NCBI GenBank assembly: GCA_016205025.1
Contig: JACQJO010000081.1
Location: 1 to 38,745, forward strand
Length of the DNA: 38,745 bases
Direction: 5' to 3'
From: Elusimicrobiota bacterium
GTDB taxonomy: Bacteria; Elusimicrobiota; Elusimicrobia; JACQPE01
Below are positions 31,732-38,745 of the stretch, piece by piece. Within the stretch, counting starts at the first letter, position 1, and every line of letters starts with the position of its first letter. A program made the translations under genes and the position numbers. Below the pieces are notes generated by a model, which saw only the letters and a program-made list of their open reading frames with translations, was not told the origin of the DNA and searched no databases.

Positions 31732-32854
31732 ACTAGAACCCAAACCAACAACTCAAGTTAAATACAACTACCTTGATCAGCAGTTTGCGCATGTCGATGC
31801 TTATTTCGAGGATTTGCGCGAGTTGGTTAAAAGCGGCGAGTTTACTTTGGGGCCGTATGTGGAAGCCTTTGAGAAAAAGTTCGCTAACTATATCGGCGTT
31901 AAGCATGCTATTGGAACCAATAACGGCACCGATGCGTTAATTTTGGCTTTAAAGGCGGCTGGGGTTAAACCGGGCGATGAGGTCATCACCATGCCCAACA
32001 CTTTTATCGCCACGGTGGGCGCCATTGTGGCGGCCGGAGCCAGGCCGGTGTTCGCGGATTGCGATGAGCGCTTGCAGATTGATGCCAACAAAATTGAAGC
32101 GGCGATCACGCCGCGCACGCGGGCGATTCTGCCGGTGCATTGGGGAGGATGCTCTCCCGACTTGGAGGCGATCTTGGATATTGCCGAGCGCCGTGGTTTG
32201 GAAGTGGTGGAGGATGCCTGTCCCTCGGTCGGCGCCAAAGTCAACGGCCGTTTTGCCGGAACCTTCGGCAAGACCAGCGGTTTTAGCATGCACCCGCTAA
32301 AACCTCTTAATGTGTGGGGCGACGGCGGCATTGTGGTGACCAATGACGATCAGGCGAACGAATTTTTAAGACTTTATCGCAATCATGGATTGCTGGATCG
32401 CGATCATATCGAGATCTGGGGCGTTAATAACCGCCTTCAGCCTTTCCAGGCAGTGGTGGCCAGCCGGGTTTTAGACACGGTTGAAGACCACATTGAAGCT
32501 CGTATCCGCAACGCGCGCCAGTTAGACGCCGGTCTGGGCGATCTCAAAGAGTTTATCCGCACTCCGGCGCGGCCAGTCAATAACCGTGAGGTTTACCAGC
32601 TTTATTTGGCCTTGGCTACGAGGCGCGATGAGCTCGTTCGCCATCTTGTTGCCCGCAGAATCGAGGCCAAGGTTCATTACCCCATCCCGCTTCATTTGCA
32701 GAACGCGGCGGCGCAATTAGGCTATAAGCGCGGTGATTTTCCGGTCAGCGAACGGCAAGCCGACGAGCTCATTACCCTGCCGGCTCACCAATTCATCACG
32801 AGCGATCAGATTGATTACATTCTCAACGCGATCCGTTCGTTTTATTTGGGTTAA
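31724..32854 (+). CDS. DegT-family sugar aminotransferase (third)
   Basis: A 376-residue PLP enzyme paralogous to the preceding one: SGEFTLGPYVEAFEKKF, IGTNNGTDALILAL, DEVITMPNTFIATVGAI, LPVHWGGCSPDL, VEDACPSVGA and K193 in MHPLKPLNVWGDGGI. The start is ATG 31724 with CAGGAG nine bases upstream. Because the two adjacent enzymes share about the same motifs but differ in the substrate loops, they may work as a heteromer or on successive keto sugars. Thirty bases separate it from the cupin fusion gene. Confidence 0.86.
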   Translation: MLKLEPKPTTQVKYNYLDQQFAHVDAYFEDLRELVKSGEFTLGPYVEAFEKKFANYIGVKHAIGTNNGTDALILALKAAGVKPGDEVITMPNTFIATVGAIVAAGARPVFADCDERLQIDANKIEAAITPRTRAILPVHWGGCSPDLEAILDIAERRGLEVVEDACPSVGAKVNGRFAGTFGKTSGFSMHPLKPLNVWGDGGIVVTNDDQANEFLRLYRNHGLLDRDHIEIWGVNNRLQPFQAVVASRVLDTVEDHIEARIRNARQLDAGLGDLKEFIRTPARPVNNREVYQLYLALATRRDELVRHLVARRIEAKVHYPIPLHLQNAAAQLGYKRGDFPVSERQADELITLPAHQFITSDQIDYILNAIRSFYLG

Positions 32855-32884
32855 CCGGCTCTCCAGCCGTTTCCAAGGCAAAGA

Positions 32885-35443
32885 ATGATTAAAAAGATAC
32901 AGCTCACAGTTCGGGATCAGCAGGAGATGGCCAATCTCAAGGTCAATCCCGAGGATATCAAAGACGATTTTCTGGATTATTCCAAGGTTGTGGTTAAAAA
33001 ACCTTGGGGGTATGAATATCTCATCTTTGCCAATGGTTCCATCGCGGTTTGGATCCTTTATTTAAAAAATGGCGCCCAAACATCCATGCATAGCCATCCC
33101 AACAAGAAAACCTCGCTCGTGGTTTTGGAGGGGCGCGTGGGCTGTTCAACCGTAACTGATGAACTGGAGCGCGGCCCCGGAGAGGGTTTGTTAATTGAAA
33201 AGGGAGTATTTCATCAAACCCGGGCCATTTCGCCGTCCGGCGCTTTTGTGATGGAAATCGAGACTCCCGTTAACAAGCGGGACTTGGTTCGCTTGAAAGA
33301 CCAGTACGGCCGCGAGCGTCAAGGCTACGAAAAGGCGGACCAGCATTCCGGAAATATTCAAAACTACAACTATCTTTCTTTAAATAACGTTGAAGTTGAC
33401 TCCTGTAATTTCAAAAAGAGATTTGGCCAATGCACGCTGACCTTTAAGTCGTTGTCAAGCGCCAAGGAAACAGGAGAAATTCTTGAGCTCAACGCCGACG
33501 ATGTGGTGAGCGTCTTGGGCGGGCAACTCTTAGACGGCAACGGCCATCCGGTCGTTGAAATCGGCGACACCATAACCGTGCGTGACTTAAAAAGCGCAAC
33601 CGGTTTAACGTTTCGGGGCCAGGCGCAATTTTTGATTATCAAGCGTTTAGACAGCATGATCAAGATTTCGGATTACATTGCCGGTTTTTTAAAAGACCAA
33701 GCCGTTAAAGATATCTTTCTGGTTCCGGGAGAAGCGGTGGTGCATCTTCTTGATGCCATTGGCCGGCAAGAAGGTTTAAACTTTTTTTGTAACCAAACCG
33801 AAAAAAGCGCTTCGCTCGCGGCGGAGGGTTGGGCCAAGTTGAGTTCCACGCCCGGCGTTTTGGTGGTTTCTTCCGGGGCTTCCGCTTTGGGAGCCCTAAC
33901 CGGCGTTGGCAACGCCTGGGTTGATTCAACGCCGCTGGTAGTCATTTCGGGACAAACCAGGACCGATCAGTATTCCAGCGGACCCTTAAGACAGCTCGAT
34001 AACAAATCGCTTAACATTGTCGGCCTGGCCGGTTCGATCACGAAATATGCGGTTAAAATCGATGACCCGACTTTAATCCGGTACCATTTGGAAAAAGCTT
34101 TTTATTTGGCCAAGGAAGGCCGGCCGGGGCCTGTTTGGCTGGACATCCCGATCGATGTCCAGGGACTGACCGTTGACGCCAACGAGCTTAAAGGGTTTAC
34201 GCCTGCCGTGCCGCAGGTCCAAGCCGCCGGCAGTCAAAACGTGGCCGCTGTTTTTGAATTATTAAAGCGATCCCGAAGACCGGTGCTCCTGGCCGGAAAC
34301 GGCATTCGCGTTTCCGGAGCCGAAATCGAATTTCTCCGGCTGGTGGATCAACTGAAAATTCCGGTTTTAACCAGCAGGCGGGGCGCCGATCTTTTGCCCG
34401 AAAATCACCCGCTATTTTTTGGCCGGCCGGGCGTTTACGGCCAGCGCCGCGCGAATTTTATTATCCAGAATGCGGATTTATTGATCAGCCTTGGTTGCAG
34501 GCTATCCATCCCGCTTATTGGCCGAAACAGCAAGGCCTTTGCCAGGGCCGCTAAAAAAGTCGTCGTGGACATTGATCCTTATGAACTTACCAAAGCCACG
34601 CTTAAAACCGATCTCGTTTTTAATAGGGACGCCAAGGATTTTATTTTGGAATTACTTAAAAATTTAACGGCTTATGATGGCGCGTATTCTGCGTGGATCG
34701 TGCGCTGCCGCGACTGGACCGAGCGGTTTGCGCCCCCGGGCGCTAAGGCGGATTCAGGGGATCGTGTCATGCCGCATCTGTTCGTTTATGCTTTATCGGG
34801 ACATCTTAAAGACAACGACGTCATTGTGGTTGACGGGGGATCCCCCATCCACAACATGATGCAGAGCTTTAGATTTAAACCCGGCCAAAGAATGATCAGC
34901 TCAACCGGCCTTGAGTTGCCTGGTTTTGGCTTGGCGGGTGCCATCGGCACGGCTGTTGCCAATGGCGGCCGGCCGGTTTTTTGTCTTTGCGAAGACCGGG
35001 GTTTTCAGGTGGGCGCGGCCGATCTGCAAACGATGGTGGATTATAAGTTGCCCATTAAGGTTTTTGTTTTTAGGAGCAAGGGCAACTTGCATATCCGCAA
35101 AATTCAGAGAGATTATTTCGGAGAGAGATATGTGGGAACCGATAAAGAAATCCTTTTTGGATCTCCCGCAATCAGCGACGTGGCTAAAACTTACGGGCTT
35201 TTGACCGCTGAAATAAAAAGTTTCTCCGCAATGGATGCTGGCATCCGATCAGTGATTAGCAGCAGCGGTCCGGCCATCTGCGAGATTCAGGTTGACGATG
35301 ACCAGGATTTATTGCCCCGCATAGGGTTTTCCGTCAAGGAAGACGGCCGCTGGATCGCCAAGCCGCTGGAAGATATGTATCCCTATTTGGACCGCAAAGT
35401 TTTGCAAGAAAATATGATCGTTGATCTTTATCGAGAAGATTAA
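32885..35443 (+). CDS. Cupin-thiamine-diphosphate-enzyme fusion with degenerate cofactor motif
   Basis: An 852-residue fusion. Residues ~36-150 form a metal-type cupin (VVKKPWGYEYLIF, TSMHSHPNKKTSLVVLEG); ~155-255 look like a second cupin-like fold without histidines. From residue 258 (MIKISDYI) a full acetolactate-synthase-like enzyme follows: FLVPGEAVVHLLDAI, the activating Glu306 in NQTEKSASLAAEGWAK, and a central FAD/ADP-type domain. In the cofactor-binding motif, where GDG and NN are expected, it reads E703-D704-R705 and R730-S731. The next gene is a paralogue that keeps the motif. The thiamine half may therefore be inactive or act in a complex. The frame is continuous, so fusion rather than two genes is seen; an internal start at 33656 is possible. 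Confidence 0.82.
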   Translation: MIKKIQLTVRDQQEMANLKVNPEDIKDDFLDYSKVVVKKPWGYEYLIFANGSIAVWILYLKNGAQTSMHSHPNKKTSLVVLEGRVGCSTVTDELERGPGEGLLIEKGVFHQTRAISPSGAFVMEIETPVNKRDLVRLKDQYGRERQGYEKADQHSGNIQNYNYLSLNNVEVDSCNFKKRFGQCTLTFKSLSSAKETGEILELNADDVVSVLGGQLLDGNGHPVVEIGDTITVRDLKSATGLTFRGQAQFLIIKRLDSMIKISDYIAGFLKDQAVKDIFLVPGEAVVHLLDAIGRQEGLNFFCNQTEKSASLAAEGWAKLSSTPGVLVVSSGASALGALTGVGNAWVDSTPLVVISGQTRTDQYSSGPLRQLDNKSLNIVGLAGSITKYAVKIDDPTLIRYHLEKAFYLAKEGRPGPVWLDIPIDVQGLTVDANELKGFTPAVPQVQAAGSQNVAAVFELLKRSRRPVLLAGNGIRVSGAEIEFLRLVDQLKIPVLTSRRGADLLPENHPLFFGRPGVYGQRRANFIIQNADLLISLGCRLSIPLIGRNSKAFARAAKKVVVDIDPYELTKATLKTDLVFNRDAKDFILELLKNLTAYDGAYSAWIVRCRDWTERFAPPGAKADSGDRVMPHLFVYALSGHLKDNDVIVVDGGSPIHNMMQSFRFKPGQRMISSTGLELPGFGLAGAIGTAVANGGRPVFCLCEDRGFQVGAADLQTMVDYKLPIKVFVFRSKGNLHIRKIQRDYFGERYVGTDKEILFGSPAISDVAKTYGLLTAEIKSFSAMDAGIRSVISSSGPAICEIQVDDDQDLLPRIGFSVKEDGRWIAKPLEDMYPYLDRKVLQENMIVDLYRED

Positions 35444-35461
35444 GAAGATTAAGGAGCAATT

Positions 35462-37288
35462 ATGATGCGACTGGCTGATTACGTTATCGAATTTTTTGAA
35501 AAACAAGGGGTGGAGCACATTTTTACCGTTTCGGGCGGCGGCTCCATTTTTTTATGCGACGCTCTGGGGCAGGCCAAAAAAATGAAATATATCGCCTGTC
35601 ATCATGAGCAGGCCGCTTCCATGGCGACCGAAGCGTACGCGCGCGTGCGCAACAAGCTCGGCGTGACTCTGGTCACGACTGGCCCGGGCAGCACCAATGC
35701 GGTGACCGGAGTGGCCGGATCGTGGCTTGATCATGTGCCGCACGTTGTGATTTCCGGCCAGGTATTTTTGGCTCAAACGATCAAAAATCATCCCGGACTT
35801 AGAACGCTGGGTGTGCAGGAAATCAATATTGTCGATATCGTCAAACCCATCACTAAATACGCTCATATGATCGAAGATGCCCAGGAAATCCGCTACCACT
35901 TAGAAAAAGCGGTTTATTTGGCCACCCATGGCCGGCCGGGGCCGGTTTGGTTGGATGTTCCGGCCAATATTCAGAACGCCAAAATTAATCCCGACACGCT
36001 CAAAGGATTTGATCCCGCCGAATGCCGGGTTCAAACGGACCCGGACTTAAAGGAAAAAGTTTCCGAAGTCGTCGAACTGCTCAAGAACTCCCGGCGTCCC
36101 TTGGTGCATGTCGGCCAAGGCGTGCGTATCGCCGGAGCCGAACAAGAATTTTTAAGTTTTGTGGAGGATAACAACCTGCCCTTTGTGACCGCCAGAAACA
36201 TCAATGATCTGGTGGACTCGGATCACGATCTTTACGTGGGTCGTCCCGGAACATTTGCCCAGCGGGGGGCTAATTTTGCGGTTCAAACCGCAGACGTCTA
36301 TCTGGCCGTCGGAACCAGGCTTTCTTTGGCGCAGACCGGTTACAATGCCAAAGATTACGCGCGCAACGCCAAAGTGGTGATGGTGGATATTGATCGTTCC
36401 GAACTGGATAAAGATACGGTTAATATCCATCTTAAAATTCAAGCGGATGCCAAAGATTTTCTTCAAGAACTAAGGCGGCAGTTGTCGTCAGCGAATCTTA
36501 ACGCGGCTGGTTTTGGCGCGTGGGTTGCGCAGTGCCGGCAGTGGAAAACGAATTACCCGGTTGTTTTAGAGGAGTACCGCCGGCAGGAGGGCACTGTCAA
36601 CTCCTATCATTTCATTGACGTGCTTTCCGATGTTCTTGCTGCCGATGATGTTGTGGTGACAGATATGGGGTTTGCGTTTCAAAACACGCACCAGGCCTTG
36701 CGCATTAAAAAAGGACAGCGTGTGTTTACCAACTGTGGGCTCGCTTCCATGGGGTGGGGCCTGCCGGCCGCGGTGGGTGCTTGTGTTGGCAATAAAAACC
36801 GCCGTACTATCTGCATCGCGGGAGAAGGCGGCTTTATGATGACTTTCCATGAAATGGCCACCGTCATGCATCACAAGTTACCGGTGAAACTCTTCGTGTT
36901 TAACAATGGCGGCTATCTCACCATCAAACAGACTCAAGAGCTGGGTTTTGAAGGCCGCTTAATGGGATCCACGCATGAATCCGGCCTATCTTTTCCCGAC
37001 ATGCTGAAACTAGCCCAGGCGCATGACTTTAAATTTGTCCGCTTGGACTCTCATAGCGGTCTTAAAGAGGCGATTAAATCGATTCTCAATACGGATGGCC
37101 CTGTTTTTTGCGAGGTTATATTGGATCCTAATCAGCTCCAAGCTCCCAAGGCGGTTAACCGCAGAAACCCTGACGGCACCATGAAGCAGACGGCACTCGA
37201 AGACAGCTATCCTTTCTTGGACCCTAAAGAAATCCAGGACAATTTGAGCATTGCTCGCGAAGAGCCCACCGGCATCGCCAGTAGTTAA
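35462..37288 (+). CDS. Thiamine-diphosphate-dependent enzyme, acetolactate synthase-like
   Basis: A 608-residue protein with three domains: pyrimidine-binding (FTVSGGGSIFLCDAL, activating Glu49 in HHEQAASMATEAYAR), central (LLKNSRRPLVHVGQGVRIAGA), and pyrophosphate-binding (SMGWGLPAAVGA, G454-E-G456 and N481-N482 spaced as in the GDG-NN motif, with the middle Asp changed to Glu). Family members ligate a two-carbon unit from pyruvate to an acceptor; in sugar clusters, relatives such as YerE add a branch to a keto sugar. A branched-chain sugar is therefore an attractive but unproven product. The ribosome site AAGGAG lies 6-11 bases before ATG 35462. It pairs with the degenerate paralogue in the fusion gene. 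Confidence 0.87.
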   Translation: MMRLADYVIEFFEKQGVEHIFTVSGGGSIFLCDALGQAKKMKYIACHHEQAASMATEAYARVRNKLGVTLVTTGPGSTNAVTGVAGSWLDHVPHVVISGQVFLAQTIKNHPGLRTLGVQEINIVDIVKPITKYAHMIEDAQEIRYHLEKAVYLATHGRPGPVWLDVPANIQNAKINPDTLKGFDPAECRVQTDPDLKEKVSEVVELLKNSRRPLVHVGQGVRIAGAEQEFLSFVEDNNLPFVTARNINDLVDSDHDLYVGRPGTFAQRGANFAVQTADVYLAVGTRLSLAQTGYNAKDYARNAKVVMVDIDRSELDKDTVNIHLKIQADAKDFLQELRRQLSSANLNAAGFGAWVAQCRQWKTNYPVVLEEYRRQEGTVNSYHFIDVLSDVLAADDVVVTDMGFAFQNTHQALRIKKGQRVFTNCGLASMGWGLPAAVGACVGNKNRRTICIAGEGGFMMTFHEMATVMHHKLPVKLFVFNNGGYLTIKQTQELGFEGRLMGSTHESGLSFPDMLKLAQAHDFKFVRLDSHSGLKEAIKSILNTDGPVFCEVILDPNQLQAPKAVNRRNPDGTMKQTALEDSYPFLDPKEIQDNLSIAREEPTGIASS

Positions 37289-37294
37289 ATCCCA

Positions 37295-38566
37295 ATGCCT
37301 TTGGCGCCCGCTTCTCATTTCAAAGAACAGCTTGGGGGAGCGGCCGCGCCCGGCCAGGCCGATCGGCGCATCTGTCTCCATCATGTCGGGGGCAGAAACG
37401 GCTCCGGCGCTTTTCCGGTTTTAACCGCATTCGAACCGGATCTCATCAATGTGATTTACGATGCCGATCCGGACTGCATTGATCAAATCAAGCAGGCTCA
37501 TCGGCGCTCAAAATCCGAAATCCATGTCTTACCCTACTGCCTGGGCGATTCGTCGAAAACCACCCAATTTAACATCACCTATGACCCTTACGGCAGTTCT
37601 TTGCTGGAGTTTAATCCCGATTATGAAACTTTTTACGAAACCCACGCCGGCAGCGACTATATTTTTTCCGAAGGTCTTAAAACCATGGAAAAGCGGGCCG
37701 TCCACCTGGTCGCTTTAGATCAGGTCTTGGCCGAAAATCGCGTGCCCCGGCCCGATTTTTTTTCTATTGATACGCAAGGTTCCGAATACGAAATCCTGCA
37801 AGGAGCCCGAGGGGCGCTAAAATCCAGCATTTTGGCCGTAGCGCTTGAAATCGGATTTCATCCATTTTATAAGGATCAGAAGCTTTTCGGCGATTTATGC
37901 GCATTGCTGTCGGATCACGGATTCCATTTTGTGAAATTTTTGCATATCGGTGAGGCTTCGCCCTATCGCGCCAAGGTTGGACTGCGCGCCGATGGATTTC
38001 AGGTTTACGGGGACGCGCTTTTCTTAAGACGCATTGAAAGCATTGAAAGCAACGGAAGAGATCCGCAGGAGATTAGTCTTATGTTGCGTAAACTGGCCTT
38101 CATTTCCATTGCATTCAATCAATTTGAATACGGATGGCAGTGTCTGGCGCGGGACCGGCGGCCGGCTAACCGGCCAGGGCAGGAACCGGACGACCCGAAG
38201 CCCTTGTACGACCAGTTTTTAGATCAAATTCAAAACGAGGCCGGACTCCTGCCCGAGATTCCCCGTCTTACCTTTGGCTCAAGATTTACGTTTGAACAAA
38301 GTAAGGCGCGTTTTGACGGCGAGCGTTCCGGGGAAGGACCGGCGTTAAAGCGTTTTTTTAAGAAATTTTTTTCACGCCTGTTTGGTTTGTTCAGGCAATG
38401 GCGCTACGGCGCCGGCTATGCGATTAATCGCGCGCGCGATATTTTTCGCCATCGCATTGCCCAAGATTCAGCCGTAGAAGCGCTCCTTCGCCGCTGGGGC
38501 TTGAAAGATCAGGCCGCGGCACTTCGCCGCAGGAGACTAAAGATATTTAATCGCGCTTGGCGGTAA
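37295..38566 (+). CDS. FkbM-family SAM-dependent methyltransferase
   Basis: A 423-residue protein. The SAM-binding loop appears as HVGGRNGSGAFP near residues 30-41, followed by NVIYDADPDCIDQIK, and the FkbM hallmark LVALDQVL...FFSIDTQGSEYEILQGA lies around residues 145-175. The core resembles sugar O-methyltransferases. The C-terminal ~100 residues are unusual: very rich in Arg and Lys and amphipathic (FFKKFFSRLFGLFRQWRY), which could bind membrane or a partner. Its start ATG 37295 lies 6 bases after the thiamine enzyme. It is the last gene of the rightward array. No clear terminator follows before the insertion sequence. Confidence 0.82.
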   Translation: MPLAPASHFKEQLGGAAAPGQADRRICLHHVGGRNGSGAFPVLTAFEPDLINVIYDADPDCIDQIKQAHRRSKSEIHVLPYCLGDSSKTTQFNITYDPYGSSLLEFNPDYETFYETHAGSDYIFSEGLKTMEKRAVHLVALDQVLAENRVPRPDFFSIDTQGSEYEILQGARGALKSSILAVALEIGFHPFYKDQKLFGDLCALLSDHGFHFVKFLHIGEASPYRAKVGLRADGFQVYGDALFLRRIESIESNGRDPQEISLMLRKLAFISIAFNQFEYGWQCLARDRRPANRPGQEPDDPKPLYDQFLDQIQNEAGLLPEIPRLTFGSRFTFEQSKARFDGERSGEGPALKRFFKKFFSRLFGLFRQWRYGAGYAINRARDIFRHRIAQDSAVEALLRRWGLKDQAAALRRRRLKIFNRAWR

Positions 38567-38587
38567 CCGGAGCTAAACAGGATTGGG

Positions 38588-38593
38588 TATAAT
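38588..38593 (+). promoter_or_regulatory. Possible promoter -10 box
   Basis: TATAAT occurs 22 bases after the methyltransferase stop in a region without genes. The wording around it (AACAGGATTGGGTATAATT) resembles the candidate promoter near 30594 (AACAGGATATAATTG). No -35 box is evident. It may drive the insertion sequence or a gene beyond the window. Confidence 0.3.
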
Positions 38594-38622
38594 TCCAATT
38601 GCGTGTCGGGGCCGGATATCCC

Positions 38623-38637
38623 TCGCCTTCCAGGCGA
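38623..38637. repeat. Hairpin, candidate left-end structure of an IS200/IS605-type element
   Basis: TCGCCT and AGGCGA flank a three-base loop. The hairpin lies 38 bases before the transposase start, where IS200/IS605 elements carry the subterminal hairpin recognised by TnpA. The element boundary itself cannot be fixed because the right end is outside the window. Confidence 0.45.
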
Positions 38638-38674
38638 AGCCTTCTAGGTTAACGACTCCTTGGTAAAATGAGGG

Positions 38675-38745
38675 GTGGCCCCAGGGACGTATAGGAAGAC
38701 AACCCATGCGGTCTTTGACAATAAGTTCCATCTGGTCTGGACAAC
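38675..38745 (+). CDS. tnpA: IS200/IS605-family transposase TnpA, 5' end only
   Basis: The frame from GTG 38675 encodes GTYRKTTHAVFDNKFHLVWT before the window ends, which is the typical opening of the Y1 HUH transposases of the IS200/IS605 family (compare the common YRKTSHTVYDIKYHLVW pattern). These enzymes move single-stranded DNA and make no target duplication. AAAATGAGGG upstream of the GTG offers a ribosome site. Only about 23 residues are visible, so intactness is unknown. Confidence 0.72.
   Translation, partial: MAPGTYRKTTHAVFDNKFHLVWT

Overview
The window comes from a Gram-negative-type bacterium with roughly balanced base composition, and looks like a chromosomal polysaccharide or glycan island. 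The gene style (wHTH-MNT/HEPN pair, IS200-like transposase, sugar-modifying radical SAM proteins) suggests an uncultured phylum such as Elusimicrobiota or Omnitrophota, but that placement is a guess. No rRNA or tRNA gene is present to settle it.

Layout. Positions 1-1981 hold a leftward three-gene unit: a winged-helix/MNT nucleotidyltransferase, a HEPN ribonuclease-like partner, and a DUF559/Vsr-like nuclease whose last codons meet a palindromic repeat. From 2045 to 38566 every gene points right and most overlap or nearly touch (many ATGA junctions), so it reads as one or a few very long operons.

The first half (2535-17877) is a nonulosonic (sialic/legionaminic-like) acid pathway: CMP-nonulosonate synthetase, NeuB-type synthase, NeuC-type 2-epimerase, a LegC-like aminotransferase, a NeuD-type acyltransferase, and homologues of Campylobacter PtmA, PtmE and PtmF. 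A tailoring set is embedded in it: formyltransferase, PIG-L deacetylase, the HisF/HisH/WbpG-type amidation trio and a radical SAM protein. A PglK/MsbA-like ABC exporter follows (17882-19645).

The second half carries a heptose-like activation route (SIS isomerase, HAD phosphatase, transaldolase, and an HldE-like kinase/nucleotidyltransferase with reversed domain order), a second radical SAM protein, three epimerases, oxidoreductases, two more DegT aminotransferases, a cupin-thiamine-enzyme fusion followed by a stand-alone thiamine-enzyme paralogue, and an FkbM methyltransferase. No glycosyltransferase or polymerase was recognised, so this segment makes and exports activated sugars and the transferases must lie elsewhere. 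The right edge cuts into an IS200/IS605-type transposase gene.

The most unusual structure is a ~132-bp palindromic element present three times (11-142, 29497-29629, 30420-30552). It has GTAA-type ends, flanking 8-bp direct repeats and compensatory stem changes. One copy is inserted in frame inside an epimerase gene (47 extra codons), a second has replaced the last codons of that same gene, and the third supplies the stop codon of the DUF559 gene. It resembles an IS66-type MITE that behaves like the protein-inserting palindromic elements of Rickettsia.
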